Shown: positions 1 to 6,088, counted from the first letter of the stretch. The stretch: DNA of 7,394 bases from Pedosphaera sp. (GCA_009691645.1 SIAT01000087.1:1-7394); one strand, 5' to 3'. Notes: generated by a model from the letters alone, not told the origin. A program made the numbers and translations.

Positions 1-60
1 GCGCAGTTCCTGTTCCTCGATGGGCCCGTACTCCTGACCGTCGTCGTAGATTTTATACAT
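1..60 (-). CDS. GYF_2-domain (DUF4339-type) protein, N-terminal fragment
   Basis: Reading leftwards from an ATG at position 60, the minus strand encodes MYKIYDDGQEYGPIEEQELR and then runs off the window. The pattern of an aromatic/isoleucine start, a charged turn, Y-G-P, and a short acidic stretch leading into a helix matches the beginning of GYF_2 domains (typically M-x-x-I-...-x-Y-G-P-v-...-L). These domains usually sit at the N-terminus of small membrane or DUF-type proteins in Planctomycetes, Verrucomicrobia and similar bacteria, and their role is poorly known (protein-protein interaction is presumed). Only 20 residues are visible, so the rest of the architecture cannot be judged. The upstream 84 bases separate it from the operon remnant. 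No Shine-Dalgarno and no clear -10 element were found there. Confidence 0.6.
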   Translation of the reverse strand, partial: MYKIYDDGQEYGPIEEQELR

Positions 61-144
61 AGCCGCTTTGAATCATTGGGTGGGACGGACTCTTCACACA
101 GCTTAACGAAGCGCGTGCGGTGGCTCAATAAAAACTTCACCGAC

Positions 145-296
145 TCAGCGTTGCGGCAGAAAGAGCGTGAGGCATTTGCACGCGCCGCCGGCTTTGATGA
201 ACTCGCTCATCGGCACGGCGTGGCAGCGGTAACCGCGTGCAGCCAGTTCCGCCGCGAGTCGCGGACAGCCGGCCGGCAGCACGATGTCGTGGCCGA
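145..296 (-). pseudogene. C-terminal remnant of a DDAH/arginine-deiminase-fold amidine hydrolase
   Basis: The last roughly 48 codons before the TGA at 145 read as the C-terminus of a dimethylarginine dimethylaminohydrolase-like enzyme of the guanidino-group-modifying superfamily. Visible marks are a VLPAGCPR turn, a helix followed by RGY, and the closing PMSEFIKAGGACKCLTLFLP block. The final KCL cysteine of that block is the usual catalytic nucleophile. Whole enzymes of this family are about 250-300 residues. The N-terminal four fifths, including the other catalytic residues (Asp, His), are absent. The remnant is in frame with the aldehyde dehydrogenase remnant upstream; the join lies somewhere around 285-305 and cannot be placed to the base without an intact relative. 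It cannot be a working hydrolase. It was probably the last gene of a minus-strand operon for arginine- or ornithine-type catabolism, which is inferred from its partners only. Confidence 0.75.
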
Positions 297-848
297 GCAC
301 GAGGTTGAGCACGCCAGCGAGCAGTCCCGCTTCAGCCGACAACTCGGCGAACTTCGTCGCGCACACGGGCGTTTCGCTCGAGGGTTTCCAGACGACGGTG
401 TTGCCGAGCACGAGCGCGGGCAGGATTTTCCAGCTCGGCAGGGCGATGGGGAAATTCCACGGCGTGATGGCGGCGACGACGCCGACCGGTTCGCGCAGGC
501 TCATCGCGAACTTATCCGGCAACTCGCTCGGCACCGTTTGTCCGAAGCTGCGCCGTCCTTCACCGCCGACGTGGTAGGCCATATCCACCGCCTCCTGCAC
601 ATCGCCGCGGGCCTCGACGAGCGGCTTGCCCATCTCGATCGTGATCCAGTTTGGCGAGGTTTTCCTTGTGCTCCTTCAACAGTTCGCCCAACCGGAAAAG
701 AATCTCCGCGCGGCGCGGTGCGGGGGAACGGCGCCGTGGTCTCGTGGTGCTCGGCTGGGACGCGGGACTTGGTGGTGCTGGTGCGTGACGAAAAAACGTT
801 GGCGCAGTGTTTGGTCTTATATTTGCGGATGGTTTGGCGGTGGTTCAT
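297..848 (-). pseudogene. Aldehyde dehydrogenase remnant, frameshifted and truncated at both ends
   Basis: An ATG at 848 overlaps the stop of the upstream aminotransferase remnant (ATGA), as in a normal operon. ALDH homology begins at about 720 with P-A-P-R-R and FRLGELLKEHKENLAKL in one frame. It shifts near 645, where one extra base on the minus strand (A in CTGGATCAC) breaks LV-TIEMGKP, and continues in the next frame. That second frame carries MGKPLVEARGD, GQTVPSELPDKFAM, REPVGVVAAITPWNFPIALP (with the substrate-pocket Asn of PWNFP), GNTVVWKP and GVLNLV. Homology then stops. The N-terminal NAD-domain strands are shortened, and the whole catalytic half, with its Glu and Cys nucleophile, is missing (normal length about 480 residues). 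The relatives it most resembles are semialdehyde-type dehydrogenases. A 162-residue open frame, 633 down to 145, joins this fragment to the DDAH remnant. Confidence 0.8.
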
Positions 849-1226
849 GCGGCCTCCCTTCTGGCCTCTTCATCGGCCAAAGCGTTGTCCAAAAGTTCGA
901 TGCCGGTCTCCGCTTCGAGGAGGTCCAGCGTGAGCGGCGGCATCAATCGCGCCATGCTCTGTACTCGACCGAGCAGCAGGAGCCCGCGTTCGAGGGCGTG
1001 GTGGAGTAACGCATCGCGTTCATCTGCCGCGGCGGCCACGGCGAGGCCCGCAGTGAAGTCTAGGAAACGATTGCCGTCCACGTCCCATACCCAGATGCCC
1101 TCAACCCGCTCGGCTACCAGCGGATACAGCGGCGTGAGGGACGGCGAGACGCAACGGGCGCTCCTCGTCCAAGATCGCCTTGGCTTTCGGTCCGGGAAGT
1201 TCGGTTAGAAGTTGCGGCCCAATCAT
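845..1226 (-). pseudogene. Class III aminotransferase remnant with internal deletion and frameshift
   Basis: The ATG at 1226 follows a GGAGG and starts MIGPQLLTELPGPKAKAILDEE, a typical beginning for GABA/ornithine-type class III (PLP) aminotransferases. One extra base near 1160 shifts the frame. The next frame continues with VSPSLTPLYPLV, EGIWVWDVDGNRFLDF and TAGLAVAA, which is the conserved N-terminal signature. It then jumps, around 1022-1040, straight to the C-terminal block: RDALLHHALERGLLLLG, a degraded QSMARLMPPL (normally CGxSxIRLxPPL), and the final helix ending in TGA at 845. The middle, roughly 300 or more residues with the PLP lysine and the Asp of the cofactor site, is gone. Only about 126 codons of a family usually near 430-450 residues survive. 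Both ends of the gene and its operon junction are preserved, so the loss was internal. No activity is possible. Confidence 0.85.
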
Positions 1227-1249
1227 ACTTCCTCCGCTACCGTAAAGTA
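1227..1249 (-). promoter_or_regulatory. Shine-Dalgarno and possible -10 box of the aminotransferase remnant
   Basis: On the minus strand GGAGG (1235-1231) sits four bases before the ATG at 1226. It is the only textbook Shine-Dalgarno site in the window and fixes the original start. TACTTT (1249-1244) lies 17 bases before the ATG and could be a -10 box giving a short leader that contains the site. The hexamer 17 bases further upstream, TTTTAA, is a poor -35 (3 of 6 matches), so the promoter part is tentative. Confidence 0.5.
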
Positions 1250-1316
1250 ACCGCACTTCCGGTTTTTTAAAACGGAGGATATTTGTCAGCCGCGGAATCT
1301 TGCGGTGGAGGGGTAA

Positions 1317-2267
1317 TTACAGGTTCACCACGTTTTGTGGATGGCCCGCGAGGAAGGCTTTTAGATTCGCCACGGCCGTCTCCATCAAGCGCGCCCGCGC
1401 GGCGCGTGTGGCCCAGGCGATGTGCGGGGTGAGGATGCAGTTGCGCGCGGTGAAGAGCGGGTGATCCGCGGGCGGCGGTTCGACGGAGAGGACATCCAGC
1501 GCCGCGCCGGCGATGCGGCCGCTGTTGAGCGCCGCGGCCAGTTCCGGCTCATTGATCAGGGGTCCGCGCGCGGTGTTGATGAGGAACGCCGTCGGCTTCA
1601 TCAGCGCGAGACGCGCCGCGTTCACGAGACCTTTGTTCTCCGGCGTGAGCGGGCAGTGCAGGCTGATGATATCCGCTTCGCGGAAAAGCGTGTCGAGTTC
1701 GACGAAGGTGACGCTCTCGTTTTTTTTCGGCGTGCGCGATTGCGCGATGATTTTCATCCCGAAAGCCCGCGCCACCTGAGCGACCGCCTCGCCGATACGG
1801 CCGTAGCCGACGATGCCGAGCGTGAGGCCGTCGAGTTCGATGAGCGGATAATCCCAGTAACAGAAGTCGGGACTCTGACTCCAGCGGCCGGCGCGCACGG
1901 TCTCGGCGTGATGGCCCGTGCGATGAACCAACTCGAGGAGGAGCGCCATCACAAGTTGCGCGACCGACTTCGTGCCGTAGCCGGGCACGTTGCAGACGGA
2001 CACGCCGCGCTCGCGGGCCGCCGCGGTGTCCACCACGTTGAAGCCGGTGGCGAGCACGCCGATGAAGCGCAGCTTCGGCAACTGCAGGATCGTGTCGCGA
2101 CTGAGCACGGTTTTGTTCGTGATGAGAATCTCGGCATCGCGCGCGCGCGGGGCGATCTGATCGGGCGCTGTGCGGTCGTGAATGGAGCAAGTGCCAAGCG
2201 CGCGAAGGGCGTCCCAACTCAAGTCGCCGGGGTTCAGTGTGTGGCCGTCGAGGACAACGATGTTCAT
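1317..2267 (-). CDS. D-2-hydroxyacid dehydrogenase (glycerate dehydrogenase/hydroxypyruvate reductase-like)
   Basis: A 316-residue cytosolic enzyme of normal length that interconverts a 2-keto acid and a D-2-hydroxy acid using a nicotinamide cofactor. The start MNIVVLDGHTLNPGDLSW is typical of the glycerate dehydrogenase/hydroxypyruvate reductase branch. The substrate domain spans about 1-95 and 290-316. The Rossmann domain between them has the dinucleotide motif G154-Y-G156-R-I-G159. The catalytic triad is visible: R234 in NTARGP, E263 in SVEPP and H282 in TPHIAW. After the second Rossmann strand the sequence is S177-R178-T179 where NAD-specific relatives carry Asp, which points to NADP(H). 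The gene stands alone and is divergent from the sugar-acid dehydratase-like gene. There is no Shine-Dalgarno. A TATAGT hexamer ends eight bases before the ATG, suggesting a leaderless message. Whether the substrate is hydroxypyruvate, glyoxylate or another keto acid is not decidable here. Confidence 0.92.
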   Translation of the reverse strand: MNIVVLDGHTLNPGDLSWDALRALGTCSIHDRTAPDQIAPRARDAEILITNKTVLSRDTILQLPKLRFIGVLATGFNVVDTAAARERGVSVCNVPGYGTKSVAQLVMALLLELVHRTGHHAETVRAGRWSQSPDFCYWDYPLIELDGLTLGIVGYGRIGEAVAQVARAFGMKIIAQSRTPKKNESVTFVELDTLFREADIISLHCPLTPENKGLVNAARLALMKPTAFLINTARGPLINEPELAAALNSGRIAGAALDVLSVEPPPADHPLFTARNCILTPHIAWATRAARARLMETAVANLKAFLAGHPQNVVNL

Positions 2268-2275
2268 CGTTGTAA

Positions 2276-2281
2276 ACTATA
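2276..2281 (-). promoter_or_regulatory. Candidate -10 hexamer (TATAGT), leaderless hydroxyacid dehydrogenase promoter
   Basis: TATAGT on the minus strand ends eight bases before the ATG at 2267, so a transcript starting at the usual distance would begin at or within a base or two of the start codon. It matches five of six bases of TATAAT. No acceptable -35 is seen 16-19 bases upstream. Confidence 0.4.
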
Positions 2282-2315
2282 GTCAGCGGCTGCATGAAGG
2301 CGAGCGAGTCGTTGG

Positions 2316-2321
2316 TATATT
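2316..2321 (+). promoter_or_regulatory. Weak candidate -10 hexamer for the sugar-acid dehydratase-like gene
   Basis: TATATT lies in the AT-rich island of the divergent spacer 2268-2381 and would give a leader of about 55 bases before the ATG at 2382. The hexamer 17 bases upstream (CATGAA) does not resemble a -35. A TAACGA (2369-2374), seven bases before the ATG, is a weaker alternative on the leaderless pattern seen at other genes. Neither is more than a candidate. Confidence 0.2.
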
Positions 2322-2381
2322 CAATGGATTTAGATGAATTAGTTCTCGCGCGCCGTGCGTGGCTCCGCTAACGAAGTGGAC

Positions 2382-3599
2382 ATGAGCAACCCTTCTCCGG
2401 ACTTACTTCTTCGTCGTCGTGAATTCCTCGCCACGGCCGGGTCCACCGCCGCTGCGTGGGCTTTGTTGCAGGACGCCGCTGGCGCTGAGAATCCCGCCGC
2501 GAACGTGGGGGATAAAACCTCGACCATCCGGCTCACCAGCCTGCGAACTTACTGGGTGGGGCCGATCGTGTTTCTGCGGCTGGAGACCAATCATGGCGTC
2601 GTCGGTTGGGGCGAGGTGAAAGGGGTGGACCCGCGCGTCTCGAAGCCGCTGGCTGAATCAATCTTCGAGTTGTTGCTCGGCGAGAATCCGACGCGCATCG
2701 AGCATCTGTGGCAGAAGGTGTACCGCGCGCATCGCGACATCCGCGGCGGCGCGTTCCTCGTCCACACGCTGGCCGGATTCGACATGGCGTTGTGGGACAT
2801 CACCGGGAAGCTTTGGGGCGTGCCGATTTACCGGATGCTCGGCGGACCGACGCGCGACCGTATCCGCGTCTATCATACTGCAAAAGCACTCAAGGTTCCG
2901 CCGCACGGCATCTACGATCACTCCGGCACACCGGCGGATATTGACCGGATGGTGAACGCCATCAAAGCCGCGCGCGAACAGGTCGGGCACGACGGCGTGG
3001 TGATGTTCGACGCGCACAGTGCCGTGCCGCCGGCCACGCTCATCCAGCTCGCCGCCGCGATCAAACCGTACGACGTGCTCTTCATCGAGGAGCCCGCCGT
3101 GCCCGGCAACATCGAGGTCTTCAAGCGGCTCAAGCAATCGATCAACATCCCGTTGGCGACCGGCGAACGCGACCGGACGATCTGGGAATTCGTTCCGTAC
3201 CTGCACGAGCGTTGCATCGACATCGTGCAGCCCGACTGCTGCCACACCGGCGGCATCACCTCGATGAAGAAGATTGCCACGCTGGCCGAGGCGTATCACG
3301 TGCCGCTCGCGCCGCATTGCACGGCGAATTTTCTCGGCATCGCCGCCAGCTTGCACGTCACCGCGTCGATTCCGTTCTTCCTCATCCACGAGTTTTATCC
3401 GAACAATCACGGCTTCAATCTCAAGGGGATCACGCGAATGGATCACGAGGTGGACAAGGACGGCTACGTCACGTTGCCACCGGGACCGGGTCTCGGCGTG
3501 GAGGTGGACGAGAAGCTTTTGGAGGCCGCCGCCAAGCTGCCGCAGACGTACAAGTGGCCCGGCGCGAAGTTGCGTGACGGCTCGGTCGCCGATTATTGA
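2382..3599 (+). CDS. Tat-exported enolase-superfamily protein (mandelate racemase/sugar-acid dehydratase-like)
   Basis: A 405-residue protein starting at the ATG MSNPSP; a GTG nine codons upstream (2355) is less likely. The leader carries R12-R13-E-F-L, a hydrophobic stretch and A33-G-A35 before E36, a twin-arginine signal with a signal-peptidase site. The mature enzyme has the enolase-superfamily capping domain (about 48-165) and the barrel domain. In the barrel are D210 and H212 (FDAH), the E236/E237 pair (FIEEP), E262 (TGER), D285 (QPD) and H312 (APHC). These are the metal ligands and acid/base residues expected in the galactonate/mannonate dehydratase branch, which turns aldonic acids into 2-keto-3-deoxy acids using Mg2+. 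The catalytic set looks complete. The specific substrate is not readable. Export to the periplasm is unusual for this family in model bacteria. It converges on the alcohol dehydrogenase gene with an 18-base gap. Confidence 0.9.
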   Translation: MSNPSPDLLLRRREFLATAGSTAAAWALLQDAAGAENPAANVGDKTSTIRLTSLRTYWVGPIVFLRLETNHGVVGWGEVKGVDPRVSKPLAESIFELLLGENPTRIEHLWQKVYRAHRDIRGGAFLVHTLAGFDMALWDITGKLWGVPIYRMLGGPTRDRIRVYHTAKALKVPPHGIYDHSGTPADIDRMVNAIKAAREQVGHDGVVMFDAHSAVPPATLIQLAAAIKPYDVLFIEEPAVPGNIEVFKRLKQSINIPLATGERDRTIWEFVPYLHERCIDIVQPDCCHTGGITSMKKIATLAEAYHVPLAPHCTANFLGIAASLHVTASIPFFLIHEFYPNNHGFNLKGITRMDHEVDKDGYVTLPPGPGLGVEVDEKLLEAAAKLPQTYKWPGAKLRDGSVADY

Positions 3600-3617
3600 A
3601 CGGCCGCGCGTCGGCGT

Positions 3618-4748
3618 TCAGGCGAACTGAATCAACTGCCGTACCGCTTCGCCCCGCGCGAGCGCGTCGAAGCCCTCGTTGATTTGCTCTAACCGCAGCG
3701 TCCGCGTGATGAGGCGATCCACCGGCAGCCGGCCTGATTGGTGCAATTCGATGAAGCGCGGGATGTCGCGGCGCGGCACGCACGAGCCCATGTAACTGCC
3801 CCGCACCACGCGCTCCTCGGCGCTGAGTGTGACGGCCGGCACGCTGAAGAGCCGCCGCGAATCCGGCAGGCTGATCGCCACTGTGTTGCCGCCGGGGCGC
3901 GTGACGTGAAACGCCTGCGCCATCCCGCGCTCGTTGCCCGTCGCTTCGATCGCGTGATCCACACCGCCGCCGGACAACTCGCGCACCACAGCCACCGGAT
4001 CCACGGTCGCGGCGTTCACTGTATGCGTCGCGCCCAGTTCGCGCGCCAGCGCCAACTTCGTTTCCAGAACATCCACGGCGATGACGCATCCCGCCTCGGC
4101 CGTTCGCGCGGCCATCACTGCGCTCAACCCCACTCCGCCAAGACCGAACACCGCCACGCTCTCGCCGGGCCGCACGGCCGCAGTGTTGAACACCGCGCCC
4201 GCGCCGGTCACGACCGCGCAGCCGAAGAGCGCCGCCGTGGCCAGTGGCAAACGGAGGTCGATTTTCACCAGCGATTCGGTGACGGCGATTGTGTAGCGCG
4301 AAAAAGCCGCGATGCCGCAGTGATGATGCACCGGCAGGCCGCGCGGATTGGTGAATCGCCGCGCGCCGTTCAGCAGCGTGCCGGCGAGGTTGGCGCGCAC
4401 GCCGTTTTCGCACAACGCCGGCCGGCCCGCCGCGCAGTAACGACACCGGCCGCAGGTGGGAATGAAACTAAAGATCACGTGATCATCCGGCGCGAAACCT
4501 CTCACGCCTGCGCCTGTCTCGCGAACGATGCCGCTGGCTTCGTGGCCGAGCACGATGGGGAGCGGGCGCGGCCGCGAGCCGTCCACCACCGAGAGATCGG
4601 AGTGGCAGAGGCCGGCCGCGGCGATTTCGACGAGCACCTCGCCGGGACCGGGCGCGGGGAGTTCCAGCTCCTCGATCACGAGCGGGCGCGTGGTGGCGTA
4701 GGGCGCCGATTGGCCCATCTCGTACAGGACGGCGGCGATAGTTTTCAT
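3618..4748 (-). CDS. Zinc-dependent medium-chain alcohol dehydrogenase (class III-like), NAD-type
   Basis: A 376-residue cytosolic enzyme oxidising an alcohol or reducing an aldehyde. The start was placed at the ATG MKTIAAVLYEMG; the open frame reaches a TTG at 4790, but family members begin at this methionine. The N-terminal catalytic domain holds the catalytic zinc ligands C48, H69/E70 (GHE) and C177. A structural zinc lobe has C99, C102, C105 and C113. The Rossmann domain carries G202-L-G204-G205-V-G207 and D226 at the end of the second strand, which favours NAD. The long form, with an inserted stretch around 115-150 (HHHCG), resembles the AdhC/class III and Rxyl_3153-type groups. No glutathione dependence can be read from the sequence. 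No Shine-Dalgarno and no leaderless -10 were seen upstream. The substrate is unknown, and the gene is not in an operon with its neighbours. Confidence 0.9.
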   Translation of the reverse strand: MKTIAAVLYEMGQSAPYATTRPLVIEELELPAPGPGEVLVEIAAAGLCHSDLSVVDGSRPRPLPIVLGHEASGIVRETGAGVRGFAPDDHVIFSFIPTCGRCRYCAAGRPALCENGVRANLAGTLLNGARRFTNPRGLPVHHHCGIAAFSRYTIAVTESLVKIDLRLPLATAALFGCAVVTGAGAVFNTAAVRPGESVAVFGLGGVGLSAVMAARTAEAGCVIAVDVLETKLALARELGATHTVNAATVDPVAVVRELSGGGVDHAIEATGNERGMAQAFHVTRPGGNTVAISLPDSRRLFSVPAVTLSAEERVVRGSYMGSCVPRRDIPRFIELHQSGRLPVDRLITRTLRLEQINEGFDALARGEAVRQLIQFA

Positions 4749-4803
4749 CGTTGCGTGCGCGAAGATGGGCCAAGCGCGCGATGAAGGCAAACGCGCATTG
4801 CCG

Positions 4804-4833
4804 TTGAACCCGCTCGTGCCGATGAACTAACTT
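4804..4833 (+). promoter_or_regulatory. Candidate leaderless promoter for sufE-tatD
   Basis: TTGAAC (4804-4809), an 18-base spacer and TAACTT (4828-4833) end eight bases before the ATG at 4842, so transcription would start at the start codon. The -35 matches four of six consensus bases and the -10 three, with the TANNNT form of leaderless promoters. No Shine-Dalgarno is present. Confidence 0.4.
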
Positions 4834-4841
4834 TCTGCGAG

Positions 4842-5297
4842 ATGACTCTTGTCGGAAATCAGCAGGCGCTCGTCGCGGAGTTCTCGGCCATCCGCGATTC
4901 TCAGGCGCGGCTGGCCCGGGTGGTTGAGCGTGGCCGGCGACATCCGCCGCTCGCCGAGACGCAGCGGGTCGAGGCGAACCGTGTCGAGGGCTGCCTCGCG
5001 CGGCTCTGGCTTGCGTGCGAGTTCCGCGCGAGCGGTTGTCATTTCGCGTGCGATTCCGATTCCGCCGTTGTCAAGGGGGTCGCCGCATTGCTCTGCGAGT
5101 TTTACAGCGGCTACGCACCGGCAGAGATTATTTCCGTGGAACCGACGTTCCTCGCGGAGATCGGCATCACGCAGCATCTCACCGCTAACCGCCGCAATGC
5201 GCTGACGCGCGTTCGGGAAACGATCCGCACCTTCGCGCAGCGGCAGTTGAAAACATCGAGCAGCCCGAATGAACCCCCGTCTCTACGACGCGCATAA
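4842..5297 (+). CDS. sufE: SufE-family sulfur acceptor (SufE or CsdE-like)
   Basis: A 151-residue small cytosolic protein. SufE-family proteins take persulfide sulfur from a cysteine desulfurase (SufS or CsdA) onto one conserved cysteine and pass it on for Fe-S cluster or other sulfur-using pathways. The family blocks are clear: PPLAETQRVEANRVEGC with the acceptor C51, LWLACE, a DSDSAVVKGVAALL helix, YSGYAPAEII, FLAEIGITQHLTANRRNAL and a final helix. Two further cysteines (near 66 and 70) lie on the strand after the active-site loop. The last eight or so codons run through the start of the tatD-like gene, a 29-base overlap implying one transcript and probably coupled translation. No desulfurase or suf cluster is visible. 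The convergent tcdA two genes on suggests a CsdE-like role as much as a SUF role. Confidence 0.9.
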   Translation: MTLVGNQQALVAEFSAIRDSQARLARVVERGRRHPPLAETQRVEANRVEGCLARLWLACEFRASGCHFACDSDSAVVKGVAALLCEFYSGYAPAEIISVEPTFLAEIGITQHLTANRRNALTRVRETIRTFAQRQLKTSSSPNEPPSLRRA

Positions 5298-6075
5298 TCA
5301 TCTGCAAGACGCGCGGCTCGGTCCGGATCGTGACGCGCTGGTGGCGGTGGCATCGCTTGCGGGTGTGACGCGGATGGTCGTGAACGGCTCGTGCGAGGAG
5401 GATTGGCCGGCCGTGTTGGAACTGGCGCGCCGTCATCCGTGCGTGCTGCCGAGCTTCGGTTATCATCCGTGGTATGTGCGCGAGCGCACGCCACGCTGGC
5501 GCGAGGAACTAGTGCGTTTCCTCGACACCGTGCCGTCGGTCGTCGGTGAAATCGGCCTCGATCGTTGGATCGAAAATCCCGATCTCGCGGCACAGGAAGA
5601 AACCTTCGTCTGGCAGCTTCGACTCGCCGCTGAACGCGATTTGCCCGCGAGCATTCACTGTCTCAAGGCGTGGGGTCGCCTGCACGAATTGCTGCTCGCG
5701 AGCTTGCGGCCGGCGCGTGGTTTTCTGCTGCATTCCTACGGCGGTCCGCGTGAGATGATCGAGCCGCTCGCGCGTCTCGGCGCTTACTTTTCGTTCCCCG
5801 GTTACTTCGCCCACGCGCGGAAGGAAGGTCAGCGTGAAGTCTTCCGTCACGTGCCGCCGGATCGTCTGCTCATCGAAACTGACGCGCCGGATCAATTGTT
5901 GCCGGATGAGATCAACCGTCATCCGCTCAGCGATGCCGCCACCGGCAAACCGGTGAATCACCCAGCGAACCTCGCGGCGGTGTACGAGTTCGCTGCGGGA
6001 TTTTTCGGCGAACCAGTGGAATATCTCGCCTCGCGTGTGGAGGAAAACTTCGCGCGTTTGTTTGGCTCGCGGTGA
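5269..6075 (+). CDS. TatD-family metal-dependent hydrolase
   Basis: A 268-residue cytosolic TIM-barrel metallohydrolase of the TatD deoxyribonuclease family, usual length about 260. The two-metal site is complete: H9 and H11 (YDAHNHL), E94 (GEIGLD), H130 (SIHC), H155 (LHSYGG) and D205 (IETDAPD). The family C-terminal block (NHPANL, E-E-N-F-A-R-L-F) is also present. Members remove nucleotides from DNA or trim 3' ends, and some act on D-aminoacyl-tRNA or other substrates, so the exact function is open. The start inside the sufE reading frame is supported because the first metal ligands begin seven codons in. It lacks its own Shine-Dalgarno, which fits translational coupling to sufE. It ends 13 bases from the convergent tcdA stop, with no evident terminator between. 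Confidence 0.92.
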   Translation: MNPRLYDAHNHLQDARLGPDRDALVAVASLAGVTRMVVNGSCEEDWPAVLELARRHPCVLPSFGYHPWYVRERTPRWREELVRFLDTVPSVVGEIGLDRWIENPDLAAQEETFVWQLRLAAERDLPASIHCLKAWGRLHELLLASLRPARGFLLHSYGGPREMIEPLARLGAYFSFPGYFAHARKEGQREVFRHVPPDRLLIETDAPDQLLPDEINRHPLSDAATGKPVNHPANLAAVYEFAAGFFGEPVEYLASRVEENFARLFGSR

Positions 6076-6088
6076 ACCGAAGCGCAGG

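Noticed and set aside
118..142. Inverted repeat CGGTG...CACCG just after the DDAH remnant stop
   Set aside because: A five-base stem with a 15-base loop and no adjacent T-tract is expected by chance.
76..933. 285-codon plus-strand open frame across the operon remnant
   Set aside because: The minus strand carries clear ALDH and DDAH homology here. The plus-strand translation is Arg/His-rich and patternless.
1258..1276. Imperfect hairpin TCCGGTTTT/AAAACGGA as a terminator for the hydroxyacid dehydrogenase
   Set aside because: The stem is mostly A-T, contains a bulged G, has too small a loop, and no T-run follows on either strand. It also overlaps the possible promoter of the remnant operon.
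1290..1305. CCGC/GCGG hairpin just after the hydroxyacid dehydrogenase stop
   Set aside because: A four-base stem is too weak to call a terminator in GC-rich DNA.
1422..2282. 286-codon plus-strand open frame opposite the hydroxyacid dehydrogenase
   Set aside because: It is a GC-rich shadow: Arg/Ala/Glu/His-rich low-complexity translation with no family pattern, entirely antisense to a gene with a complete catalytic triad.
2658..3446. 262-codon minus-strand open frame opposite the sugar-acid dehydratase-like gene
   Set aside because: Antisense shadow of a well-supported gene, with no recognisable domain.
3738..4784. 348-codon plus-strand open frame opposite the alcohol dehydrogenase
   Set aside because: The composition is that of an antisense frame (many Arg, His, Ala) with no motifs. 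The opposite strand has all zinc ligands in place.
4749..4790. N-terminal extension of the alcohol dehydrogenase to a TTG start
   Set aside because: The extra 14 residues do not resemble the family, which begins at the internal ATG (MKT..AVLYEMG).
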